NCBI GenBank assembly: GCA_028290305.1
Contig: JAQGKC010000071.1
Coordinates: forward strand, 1 to 28,188
DNA length: 28,188 nt
Direction: 5' to 3'
Source of the DNA: Bradyrhizobium sp.
GTDB taxonomy: Bacteria; Pseudomonadota; Alphaproteobacteria; Rhizobiales; Xanthobacteraceae
Position numbers and translations under genes: made by a program. The notes beneath the pieces are model-generated. The model was given only the letters and a program-made list of their open reading frames with translations, had not been told where the DNA came from and searched no databases. Shown piece after piece: positions 16,969 to 24,594 of this stretch. Each line of letters starts with the position of its first letter. Positions within the stretch are counted from its first letter, which is position 1.

Positions 16969-19026
16969 TTAGCGCCACATCCCCCGCATTCGGGCGCCGA
17001 CGTCGATACGGGGACCCGCGCTCGCGGCGCGCGCAGCTATGCCGGAGGTTACAAGCGGCCAGGAAGTCTTTTCGAAGAGGCCAAGGAGGCGGTCCGGAAT
17101 GAAACGCGTCCTTGACGCATAGACATGCCGGTCCCCCTGCGCACGTTGGCCATGTGTAAAGAAGCGTTGTGGCACGATCAGATGCAGATCGTCCCTGGCG
17201 CGTGTCATCGCTACATAAAGCAGGCGGCGTTCTTCCTCGATCTCGGCGGAGGTGCCCGCGCCCAGGTCCGAGGGCATGCAGCCGTCGACGACATTGAGTA
17301 CGAAAACCGATTTCCACTCCTGACCCTTGGCGGAATGGATCGTAGACAAGATAAGGTAGTCCTCGTCGAGCAGCGGCACGCCGGACTGGTCGCTGGTGGC
17401 ATCCGGCGGATCCAGCGTGAGTTCGGTAAGGAACCGTTCGCGCGACGGGTAGCCGCTGGCGATCTGCTCAAGTTGGATCAGGTCGGCACGCCGGGTCTCA
17501 GCGTCCTCGTGGATACGGTCGAGATGCGGCTCGTACCAGAGCCGCGCGCGTTCGAGGTCGACCGGCCATTCCGAATAGCGCAGATCTCCGATGGTCCGAA
17601 CGAAGGCCTTCCAATCCTCGCCGGCCCGGGGAGGGGACGGAACGTTGCAAAGTGCTGCGATGGGATCCGCGGCTTCCGACATGTGATCGAGCACCCGCTG
17701 CGCGGAAGCAGGTCCAACGCCGGGTAGAAGATGCAATAGCCGGAAGCCGGCAACGCGGTCACGAGGGTTTTCAACGAACCGAATTAGCGCCAGCATGTCC
17801 TTGATGTGCGAGGCGTCGAGAAATTTGAGGCCGCCGAATTTCACGAACGGGATGTTGCGACGGGTCAGTTCGATTTCGAGAGGTCCGCTGTGGCTCGACG
17901 TCCGGAACAATACCGCCTGCTGCTTCAGGAGGGTGCCGGATTCGCGGTTTTCGAGAATGCGCTCGACGATGCAGCGGGCCTGGTCGTTCTCGTCGCGCAC
18001 CGTGACCAGTTGCGGCTTTGCGCCCGATGTCCGTTCGGTCCAGAGGTTCTTGGTGAAGCGTTCCCTCGCAAGACCGATCACACCGTTGGCCGCAGCGAGG
18101 ATGGTTTGCGTCGAGCGGTAGTTGCGGTCCAGGGTGATGATGTGAGCCGGCGGCGAGAATTGGCTCGGGAAATCGAGGATGTTGCGTACGGTCGCTGCAC
18201 GAAAAGAATAGATCGACTGGGCGTCGTCGCCGACCACGGTGAGCCCGTGCCCGCCGGGCTTCAATGCCAGAAGGATCGATGACTGCAGTCGGTTGGTGTC
18301 CTGATACTCGTCGACGAGCACATGGTCGAAGCGGCCACCGATGTCATCGGCCAGGGCTCGGTCGCTCATGGTCTGCGCCCAATACAGAAGCAGGTCGTCG
18401 TAATCGAGCACGTTTTGCTTCTGCTTGGCTTCAACGTAGGCCGCGAACAATTCCCTCAGTTCGGCAGCCCATCCGGAGCACCACGGGAAAGATGCTCCCA
18501 AGACCTGCTCGATTTCCGTCTCGGCGTTTACGCAGCGCGAATAGATCGAGAGGCACGTACCCTTGGTCGGAAACCGGCTTTCCGTCTTGGAGTATCCCTT
18601 TTCATGGCGGATCAAATTCATCAGATCGGCGGAATCTTCACGGTCGTGAATCGTAAATGCGGGATCAAGGCCGATCTGATCCGAGTAATCACGGAGCAGG
18701 CGCGCTCCGATGCCATGAAACGTTCCGGACCAGACCAAGCCGTCGGTCATGATGCCGGCATTGTCTCCCATCACCTTGCGCGCGATCCGTTCGACACGCT
18801 TTGTCATCTCGGATGCCGCGCGGCGGGAGAAAGTCATCAGCAGAATGCGGCGCGGATCGGCGCCATTGACGATCAGATGGGCTACGCGATGGGCCAGGGT
18901 GTTCGTCTTGCCCGATCCGGCGCCGGCGATCACCAGCAGTGGCGCACATGGACCCGGTTCCGTTGCGCCATGCTCGACGGCGCGTCGCTGTTCCGGATTG
19001 AGGCTTTCAAGATAGGCGGCCGTCAT
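16969..19026 (-). CDS. UvrD/Rep-type superfamily 1 DNA helicase
   Basis: A 685-residue 3'-5' helicase. Motifs in order: Q motif LNPEQRRAV, Walker A AGAGSGKT (about 34-41), Ia LLMTFSRRAA, GTFHGIGARLL, II VDEYQDTN, III TVVGDDAQSIYSFRAA, IV LDRNYRST, V ILSTIHSAKGQEWK and VI LLYVAMTRARDDL. All catalytic residues are intact. The start at 19026 is preferred: the GTG at 19074 would add 16 hydrophobic residues not seen in relatives, although neither has a strong ribosome site. It is shorter than the main UvrD (about 720) and diverges at the C-terminus, so it is a paralogue rather than uvrD itself. It heads a tight unit with the SRAP and nuclease genes. Confidence 0.93.
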   Translation of the reverse strand: MTAAYLESLNPEQRRAVEHGATEPGPCAPLLVIAGAGSGKTNTLAHRVAHLIVNGADPRRILLMTFSRRAASEMTKRVERIARKVMGDNAGIMTDGLVWSGTFHGIGARLLRDYSDQIGLDPAFTIHDREDSADLMNLIRHEKGYSKTESRFPTKGTCLSIYSRCVNAETEIEQVLGASFPWCSGWAAELRELFAAYVEAKQKQNVLDYDDLLLYWAQTMSDRALADDIGGRFDHVLVDEYQDTNRLQSSILLALKPGGHGLTVVGDDAQSIYSFRAATVRNILDFPSQFSPPAHIITLDRNYRSTQTILAAANGVIGLARERFTKNLWTERTSGAKPQLVTVRDENDQARCIVERILENRESGTLLKQQAVLFRTSSHSGPLEIELTRRNIPFVKFGGLKFLDASHIKDMLALIRFVENPRDRVAGFRLLHLLPGVGPASAQRVLDHMSEAADPIAALCNVPSPPRAGEDWKAFVRTIGDLRYSEWPVDLERARLWYEPHLDRIHEDAETRRADLIQLEQIASGYPSRERFLTELTLDPPDATSDQSGVPLLDEDYLILSTIHSAKGQEWKSVFVLNVVDGCMPSDLGAGTSAEIEEERRLLYVAMTRARDDLHLIVPQRFFTHGQRAQGDRHVYASRTRFIPDRLLGLFEKTSWPLVTSGIAARAASAGPRIDVGARMRGMWR

Positions 19027-19184
19027 TGCCACAGGGAGGATCACCAGGGTGTGAGGAAAGAAGATCAGTGACACGTTGTACCGTAACGACTCCGGCCTTT
19101 GAGAATCCTATTCGCAATTAGCGTTGAACGGCAAGAGCGCGAAAGCTCGATCGCGTCCTGATTCTCTGTGAGAGCGCAACCGGC

Positions 19185-19766
19185 TTATCCCCTCGCTTTT
19201 CGCGGGTCGAACTTAGGCCAGTTCTTAAGCGGCTCCATCGACGGCAAACCCTTTGGCCGTTCTGGAAAATGAAATTCGTTGTCGATCATCCAACGGCCGT
19301 CGAACTTATCCCAAAACCTGATTGCGTCGAACTGGCGCGCGAATTGATAGGTGCGCCAGCGAATCCCCATGTAGTCCAGAATCTCGCCGGTCGGATCAAA
19401 CGGCACATTGTTGTAGCGACAACAAGCGACCATCTCATGGTAGTTCTCATTGACGTAGGTATTGGTCAGGGCGACCTGATAGGGATGCGACGACTTCCAA
19501 AAGCGCCCGTGACCTTTCGTGCGCCGCGCCGCAAATTCCGATTCGACCTTCAGGAACTCTGGCAGGCGAGCGATGGCTTTCGCGATGCGTCGCGCCTCAT
19601 CGGAAGTCAGGTGATCGTGGCCGAACGACCATTTTTGCAGGTCGTCACGATAGTAAACAGAAACGAGCCGGAAGCCGTTGGCGTCCCGGACTTCGTAGCA
19701 GTCGGCGCCTGCCTGTTCGACCCGCCATGGTGCTGGAAAACGACGCTTTTGCCGGGTTGACTCCAT
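19185..19766 (-). CDS. Uncharacterised protein with a LexA-type site at its start
   Basis: A 193-residue protein of unknown function. The N-terminal part (RRFPAPWRVEQ, then YEVRDANGFRLVSVYYRDD and LTSDEARRIAKAIARLPEFL) resembles a small domain common in rhizobial hypothetical proteins. The C-terminal part has many aromatic residues (NTYVNENYHEMVACCRYNNV, YMGIRWRTYQFARQ) and no recognised motif. The ATG at 19766 starts the conserved block. No ribosome site precedes it, which fits a leaderless transcript from the promoter described next. It is 158 bases upstream of the helicase on the same strand and may be the first gene of the repair unit. Confidence 0.75.
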   Translation of the reverse strand: MESTRQKRRFPAPWRVEQAGADCYEVRDANGFRLVSVYYRDDLQKWSFGHDHLTSDEARRIAKAIARLPEFLKVESEFAARRTKGHGRFWKSSHPYQVALTNTYVNENYHEMVACCRYNNVPFDPTGEILDYMGIRWRTYQFARQFDAIRFWDKFDGRWMIDNEFHFPERPKGLPSMEPLKNWPKFDPRKARG

Positions 19767-19768
19767 GA

Positions 19769-19783
19769 GAACAAAATGAGAAC
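19769..19783 (-). promoter_or_regulatory. LexA-type SOS box
   Basis: GAACAAAATGAGAAC is GAAC-N7-GAAC on the plus strand, i.e. GTTC-N7-GTTC on the minus strand, which is the direct-repeat LexA site of alphaproteobacteria. It ends three bases before the ATG at 19766. A TTGACT at 19802-19797 (minus) followed after 17 bases by TCATTT at 19779-19774 makes a possible promoter whose -10 lies inside the box. Confidence 0.7.
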
Positions 19784-19796
19784 ATTCTGCACGTCC

Positions 19797-19802
19797 AGTC
19801 AA
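19797..19802 (-). promoter_or_regulatory. Candidate -35 element of the SOS-type promoter
   Basis: TTGACT on the minus strand, 17 bases from the weak -10 TCATTT. Predicted transcription would start at or next to the ATG at 19766. Confidence 0.4.
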
Positions 19803-19815
19803 CTCGGAACCGGCA

Positions 19816-20029
19816 ATGCCGCAGAGCCGCCGCGCCAGATCCACAGGGCAACGCTGACCGGCTGGAAGCGGCGGCGGACCAAGCAATTGTGGCGTGCGGC
19901 GGTGATGTTCGCACCGCGCTCAAAGCGATGATCGTCGCGAATGAGTTTCTGGAATCGGAAGTCTGCGAGTTGATGCAGGCGGTTTCGCACGCCTACGCGC
20001 GCGGAAGATTCAAGCCTTACAACGGCTGA
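19816..20029 (+). pseudogene. Small conserved protein, start region disrupted
   Basis: One frame reads ADRLEAAADQAIVACGGDVR, then TALKAMIVANEFLESEV and YARGRFKPYNG before a TGA at 20027-20029. The composition (helical, with A-I-x-A-C-x-G-D and L-K-A-x-I-V-A-N-E-F-L-E) matches a small protein family I recall from rhizobia, function unknown. This frame has no ATG. An ATG at 19816 opens another frame (MPQSRRARSTGQR) that stops just where the family sequence begins, so a one-base shift at about 19850 would restore a normal gene. A GTG at 19889 could start a shorter product. Confidence 0.5.
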
Positions 20030-20055
20030 TGGAGCATTGAAGGGGAAGAGTTCAC

Positions 20056-20310
20056 ATGAGTGCAGCCGGGCAGCAACTTGGCGTGGATATGGCCAACAAT
20101 TTTATGTTGATGACGTTGTTCAGTCTCATTGCTGATATGATGGAAGATCCGGACGGGTTTCGAACCGACGTTAAAAAGGCGCTGTTAGATTTAGCCGACG
20201 ATTACAATCTGCCAGGAGTTGCGCCTGAAACCGCGAAGGAGGCTCGCGATGCTGCAAAGCAAGTCATTGCCGGCGTTCTCCAAAATGTAAAACCATTTAA
20301 TCCGCAGTAG
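20056..20310 (+). CDS. Small uncharacterised protein at the head of the phage region
   Basis: An 84-residue protein. It is preceded by a good ribosome site (AAGGGGAAGAG). The sequence is largely helical with a hydrophobic N-terminal stretch NFMLMTLFSLIADMM and an acidic middle (EDPDGF). No motif recognised. It is on the same strand as, and 30 bases before, the next small gene, at the left edge of the phage-like module. Confidence 0.6.
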   Translation: MSAAGQQLGVDMANNFMLMTLFSLIADMMEDPDGFRTDVKKALLDLADDYNLPGVAPETAKEARDAAKQVIAGVLQNVKPFNPQ

Positions 20311-20340
20311 GTTTGCCTATTGAGCAGGAGAGAGAGAACT

Positions 20341-20670
20341 GTGGCCGAAGTGACGTATTACGTCGCGCTGCCGTTCGTTGCTGGCGACGACGGCGCGGCG
20401 GCCGGCGAGCCGACAGAATGTTTTAATCCCAACGCTGCCGTGATGCGCGCTGAAGCGCTTTCGCGCAAAGAAGGTCACGTCAGTGCTGTGCGGCGTGAAG
20501 CGGCACGATACGGCGAGTTGCAACGGATCTTTAAGTCTCCGGTGGCAATGCTGACGTTACGGCACTTAGCGCGCATGGCGTGCACCGCGGGACGGTCTCG
20601 AGTCGTCCCGAAGCAACCTAGGCAGCCGAGCGGGCTCAAACCCTGCGTCAGAACGAACGGCCCTCTATAG
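20341..20670 (+). CDS. Small phage-associated protein, C-terminus uncertain
   Basis: A GTG start with GGAGAGAGAG upstream gives VAEVTYYVALPFVAGDDGAA, then GEPTECFNPNAAVMRAEALS. This resembles the start of small proteins often found in Bradyrhizobium-type prophages; role unknown. After EGHVSAV the sequence turns Arg-rich and unlike relatives, and the last 27 codons overlap the hairpin and the promoter-like sequence at 20588-20675. The true gene may therefore end earlier through a frameshift, and the 3' boundary given is only that of the open frame. Confidence 0.45.
   Translation: MAEVTYYVALPFVAGDDGAAAGEPTECFNPNAAVMRAEALSRKEGHVSAVRREAARYGELQRIFKSPVAMLTLRHLARMACTAGRSRVVPKQPRQPSGLKPCVRTNGPL
20588..20610 (+). 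terminator. Strong stem-loop without a T tract
   Basis: CGGGACG pairs perfectly with CGTCCCG over a nine-base loop. The following bases are not T-rich, so it is a processing site or attenuator rather than a classical terminator. It begins a structured non-coding stretch that runs to about 20710. Confidence 0.5.
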
Positions 20671-20709
20671 GGCGATCCCGAAGACCCAGGCGGCTCAAAC
20701 CCGTCTTTT
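20607..20709 (+). other. Structured leader with a repeated CCCGAAG ... GGCTCAAACCC motif
   Basis: CCCGAAG at 20607 with GGCTCAAACCC at 20633 recurs as CCCGAAG at 20677 with GGCTCAAACCC at 20692. The second copy is followed by GTC and five T. Between the two lies the GCCCT-CTAT-AGGGC palindrome. No protein is convincing here. Possibly a phage non-coding RNA or transcription-control region. Confidence 0.4.
20656..20675 (+). promoter_or_regulatory. Sequence resembling a T7-class phage RNA polymerase promoter
   Basis: AACGGCCCTCTATAGGGCGA agrees with the T7 promoter segment TACGACTCACTATAGGGAGA at 15 of 20 positions, including all of CTATAGGG. Transcription would begin at G20670 and run into the phage genes. 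The palindrome here could produce part of the match by chance, and no phage RNA polymerase gene is in the window. Confidence 0.3.
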
Positions 20710-20784
20710 TCCCACTTCTGACACTGACCTCACCTTCGGCAGCGTCCGACCTTCATCAGGTTGGACGCGCCATAAGGAGCCTTT

Positions 20785-20985
20785 ATGGACGCTACGGATA
20801 CCACGGTGCAGCTCGTCCACATGCCCGAGGTTCGCCGCCGGCTCGGGTTTGCGCAAAGCCGAACGGTCTTGGCTGCGGCTGCGAGATTTGAAATTCCTGT
20901 CTGTCGGCTCAATTCGCGAACATTCGCGCTCCGGCAGAGCGACCTCGAAAAACTGATCGCCAGATCAGCCGGGGAGATCGCCTGA
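20785..20985 (+). CDS. Small excisionase-like/helix-turn-helix protein
   Basis: A 66-residue protein with AAGGAG upstream of the ATG. VRRRLGFAQSRTVLAAAARF, then PVCRLNSRTFALRQSDLEKLI, matches the plan of small MerR- or excisionase-type winged helix proteins: a helix-turn-helix, a short wing with R-x-N-x-R-T-F, then a C-terminal helix. Such proteins bind DNA and in phages often direct excision or early control. A match to a named family is not certain. Confidence 0.55.
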   Translation: MDATDTTVQLVHMPEVRRRLGFAQSRTVLAAAARFEIPVCRLNSRTFALRQSDLEKLIARSAGEIA

Positions 20986-21026
20986 TGTCGGCGAAAAACG
21001 CAAGACGACCAAGGAAGGTTCTATAA

Positions 21027-23042
21027 ATGGCGCTTCAGCAAGACGACACGACGACCCCGGCCCCTGCGTTTCAATGGGGCGCAAACGGCGCTCAATTGAC
21101 GCCAGACCAGGTTGCTGCGCGACGCAAGGTTGCCGATGCGATGATGCAGGAGGCGAGTGATTATTCACCTATTCGTTCAGTGTGGCAGGGCGTCGCGCGT
21201 GCGGCGAAAGGGATTGTTGGCGGCCTGCAGGCTCGTGACGCCAATCAGGCGGAGCAGGCTAACGCCGACAGCAACAAAGCGATGATTGCGGCGCTGCTTG
21301 GTCAGGGTGGCGCAGGTTCCGGCCCGGCCGCTCTGGCTGCGGCACCCGCGCTCGTTGCGGCCGCTCCAGCAGCCGACACCACTGGCAAAATTTACTCTAA
21401 CGACGAGCCCTCCCCGATGGATCCGCCGTCAGGCCAAGATCGCACGCGGATGATCGCGACCATCTTGGGCGAAGCCGGGAACGAACCGCAGATTGGTAAG
21501 AACGCCGTTGCGTCCGTCATTCGGACTCGAGCCGTCGATGGTGGATATGGTGGCGATACACCGTCTGCAGTGGTCACCGCTCCGAACCAGTTCGAGCCGT
21601 GGAACACGCCGGAAGGACGCGCCCGCATGGCAGCGGCGTCGGCGGACCCGCAGCAAGTGGCGGCGGCCAATGCTGCTATTGCGTCGGCCTATGGCGAAGG
21701 TGGCAAAGCTCCTGATGACCCCACAGAAGGCATGACGCATTTTTATTCGCCGGCCGGTCAGGCTGCGATGGGTCGCGCGGCGCCCGCGTGGGCCGGTGGC
21801 GAGAGCGTGACCATTGGCGGACACGTCTTCAATTCGCCAGATGACGCGCCTGGCAAGCCAGTTCAAGTCGCATCTGCCGGGCCGGTGACGCCGGGCGTTG
21901 CGACGGTAGCAGCCGCTCAGGGAGACCTCGGCGCGCTGCCGGCCAATGCAGCGCCGACGCAAGGTTATGCCATACCGGGCCAGTCTGCGGCTCCCGCCGC
22001 CGTGGCCAAGGTGTCAGGCGCGCTCGGCAATGTGAGCCCCGCCGTTATGCAGGCACTCACTTCGCCGTACTCCAACGATGCCACCAAGAAGATTGCGGGA
22101 TTGGTTCTGGCGCAGCAGATGACGCCGAAGGATGTCCATACCCAAGAGACGGATAAGGACGGCAACGTTTGGGATGTGAACAAGCTCACCGGGCAGCGCA
22201 CCGTTGCGCTACAGGGCGAGAAGTCGACGCCCGCCCAAAAGGACTTCGAATACGGGCAGACGCATCCGGATTTCGTGAGGCAGCAACTCGAAAGAACGAA
22301 AGCCGGCGCAGCGCAGCTCAACAGCCAAAACAACATCGACATGGGTACAAGCCAGACTTACGACAAGCAGTTGGCCGAAGGTCTCGGCAAGGCCCACGCG
22401 TCCCTGGCCAACGGCGTGGAAGACGCGCAGACGCGCGCCCGCGACGTCGCTGCAATGCAGGGCGCGGTCGACGCCATCCAGAAAAATGGTGGCACCACAG
22501 GCGGCCTTGCGCCGGCACAGCGCCTTGAACTGCAAAAGAGCATCAACGCAGGCGCAGCCGCGCTCGGTATCGAGAAGCCGTTCAATGAATCGGATCTGAG
22601 CGACAAGGAATTCTTGACCAAGTTCAACCGCTCGATGGCGGGCGCGCAGGCAAAGAATGCAGTCGGAAGCCGTGTGACGAACTTCGAAATGTCGAACTTC
22701 CTCAAGGCAAACCCCGGTCTCGACATGACGGTCACCGGCAACCAGAGGCTACTCGGCATTCAGGGCCAGATCGAGCAGCGCAATATCGCCGTGGGCAATT
22801 CGATCCGCGATGCGACCGCGCAAGCGATTTCGACGGGTAAGAAGATCGATCCGGTCACCGTACAGGGCATCATTACGGAATACGATAAGGCGCATCACAT
22901 CCAAGACCCCACTACGGGCCAGGATTTGACGCAGAGCTACGCCTTGCCCGAATTCCAGCAAGCTGGACAAGGGACCAATGCTGCGCTTGCGGTCGGGCAT
23001 GAAACGAACATCGGCAACATCAAGATCAAAAGGATCAACTAA
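21027..23042 (+). CDS. Phage ejection/internal-virion-type protein with a SleB-like hydrolase domain
   Basis: A 671-residue protein. Residues 1-110 are low-complexity helical sequence (WQGVARAAKGIVGGLQARDA, then Ala/Pro-rich). Residues about 135-273 resemble SleB-type cell-wall hydrolases: RTRMIATILGEAGNEPQIGK with the expected catalytic Glu in GEA, NAVASVIRTRA, and MTHFYSPAGQAAMG with a later GGHVFNSP. The rest is Gln/Ala-rich and helical, as in proteins injected with the phage genome. In podoviruses an internal virion protein often carries a peptidoglycan-degrading domain that opens the cell wall for DNA entry; T7 gp16 is an example with a different enzyme. Its stop abuts the tailspike ATG (TAAATG). 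Confidence 0.7.
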   Translation: MALQQDDTTTPAPAFQWGANGAQLTPDQVAARRKVADAMMQEASDYSPIRSVWQGVARAAKGIVGGLQARDANQAEQANADSNKAMIAALLGQGGAGSGPAALAAAPALVAAAPAADTTGKIYSNDEPSPMDPPSGQDRTRMIATILGEAGNEPQIGKNAVASVIRTRAVDGGYGGDTPSAVVTAPNQFEPWNTPEGRARMAAASADPQQVAAANAAIASAYGEGGKAPDDPTEGMTHFYSPAGQAAMGRAAPAWAGGESVTIGGHVFNSPDDAPGKPVQVASAGPVTPGVATVAAAQGDLGALPANAAPTQGYAIPGQSAAPAAVAKVSGALGNVSPAVMQALTSPYSNDATKKIAGLVLAQQMTPKDVHTQETDKDGNVWDVNKLTGQRTVALQGEKSTPAQKDFEYGQTHPDFVRQQLERTKAGAAQLNSQNNIDMGTSQTYDKQLAEGLGKAHASLANGVEDAQTRARDVAAMQGAVDAIQKNGGTTGGLAPAQRLELQKSINAGAAALGIEKPFNESDLSDKEFLTKFNRSMAGAQAKNAVGSRVTNFEMSNFLKANPGLDMTVTGNQRLLGIQGQIEQRNIAVGNSIRDATAQAISTGKKIDPVTVQGIITEYDKAHHIQDPTTGQDLTQSYALPEFQQAGQGTNAALAVGHETNIGNIKIKRIN

Positions 23043-24566
23043 ATGGCCGCCCTTCGACCGAAAGACATGCCCGCGGCCTCTGCTGTCGCCGCAGGAGATA
23101 TTTTCCTCATTGACGGATCCGCAGGCGTTCGTGCTCTCGCGGCCAGTTCTGTCGTGATTCCAATCGGCACACTGTACGCCAGCACGTTCGGCGTTGTTGG
23201 TGATGGCACTACGGTAAACACCACTGCATTCAATGCGGCCATGGCGGCTTTCCCGGCGTCCGGTGGGACGCTGATAATGCCTCCTGGTATCTGTCTTGGA
23301 GTGTTCGCGGTCACCAAGCCCGTGATCGTTCAGGGTCAGGGAATGGGATACGTCGGCGCTCCTACGGGTGCTGGGGCTACTGAGCTGCGATCGACTGGTG
23401 CCGCTGACAATATTTTGACGTTCTCTGCAAATGGCGGTGGCGCGCGTGACCTGCTTATTACGAGTTCGGTCGCGGCTGCTTCGCGAACTGGCGCGGGTCT
23501 CAAGATCGGACCCATTCAGGGCATCGAGGTTCGAAACGTTGTCTCGAATGGTCATAAGTACGGATTCTGGAACACGGCCCCCGGCAACACGCTCACGCAG
23601 TGCTACGCAAGTAACAATAACACCTATGGCCTTTATCTCGACGGTACGACAAATGCTCAGAGCGAAATTGAAATCTACTATAGCCAGTTCAACAGCAACA
23701 CTACCGGCGTAGGGATCGGTGGAACTGGCATCGGCATCTTCACGACGCGCCTGACCTCCGCAAACAATACAAGCTATGGTGTGTTGTTTGAACCCGGAAG
23801 CACCATCAGCGACGTTTATTTTACGCAGCCTGAGATTTCGACGAACGGGTTGGATGGCGTCAACGCGATCAACAACACTGGCGCTAATTTAGAGTTCGAT
23901 GGCGGCGGTGTAATTGAAGTTCTGACAGGCGCCGGTAACGCGATCAGTACCGGCACAGGTCAAAGCGGTCTAAGAGTAAGAAACACTTATCTGTCAGGCG
24001 CTTCAACGGTTCCCGTCTTTGTCATCCAAGGCGCTGACACCACGATAAACAACAACAAGATCATCAGTGTGGGAACTGGCACCTTCGCGTTTAACATCGT
24101 GGCAACAGCGACGAACGTCAACATCAACGGCAACACGCTGACGGCGTCCGGTACGGCGCAAACTGGGATACTGATCAACAGCGGCGCTACGCTTGTCCGG
24201 TTCGCGAATAATATCCTGAACGGATACAGCTCTAACGTAAACAACGGGTCTACGTCCGCCACCAACGTCATCCAGAACAACAGCAGCACGCTTGGCAACC
24301 AGGACACGCAAACAGGCGTGACGGGAAACGTCACTGTAAGCACCGCACTCGGTTCGCTGTTCACGGGCACCCTGGCGGTGACCTTCGCAAAGCCGTTTAC
24401 GTCAGTGCCGAAGGTTGTCGTATCACCTTTTGCCGTAGGTTCGAGCGGAGGCATTTCGGCTTCTGTTGACGCGACGACTACAACTGGCTTCGCGCTGCGC
24501 GGCGTCGGCATAACTACCGGCGGGGCGTTCGCGTGCAATTATATTGCCTCACAGCTGGCGTTCTAA
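23043..24566 (+). CDS. Phage tailspike with right-handed beta-helix
   Basis: A 507-residue protein. Residues about 1-45 form a short head-binding-type domain. At about 45 begins YASTFGVVGDGTTVNTTAFN, then GGTLIMPPGICLG, the opening pattern of pectate-lyase-3-type beta-helices (G-D-G-x-x-x-x-T-x-A-F and G-G-x-x-x-x-P-P-G). The middle is rich in Asn/Thr/Gly rungs (SGLRVRNTYLSGASTVPVFV, NINGNTLTASG). Residues about 430-507 form a separate C-terminal domain (TFAKPFTSVPKVVVSPFAVG). Such spikes bind and often degrade surface polysaccharide of the host. Catalytic residues cannot be assigned by eye. AAAGGA lies upstream and the ATG directly follows the previous stop. Confidence 0.85.
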   Translation: MAALRPKDMPAASAVAAGDIFLIDGSAGVRALAASSVVIPIGTLYASTFGVVGDGTTVNTTAFNAAMAAFPASGGTLIMPPGICLGVFAVTKPVIVQGQGMGYVGAPTGAGATELRSTGAADNILTFSANGGGARDLLITSSVAAASRTGAGLKIGPIQGIEVRNVVSNGHKYGFWNTAPGNTLTQCYASNNNTYGLYLDGTTNAQSEIEIYYSQFNSNTTGVGIGGTGIGIFTTRLTSANNTSYGVLFEPGSTISDVYFTQPEISTNGLDGVNAINNTGANLEFDGGGVIEVLTGAGNAISTGTGQSGLRVRNTYLSGASTVPVFVIQGADTTINNNKIISVGTGTFAFNIVATATNVNINGNTLTASGTAQTGILINSGATLVRFANNILNGYSSNVNNGSTSATNVIQNNSSTLGNQDTQTGVTGNVTVSTALGSLFTGTLAVTFAKPFTSVPKVVVSPFAVGSSGGISASVDATTTTGFALRGVGITTGGAFACNYIASQLAF

Positions 24567-24594
24567 ATAACGTGCAACTAAAGGCATGATAGCG

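Noticed and set aside
19104..19166. GAGAATC and GATTCTC inverted pair between the helicase and the 193-residue protein gene
   Set aside because: Seven bases separated by about 50 is too weak to call a terminator or regulatory loop.
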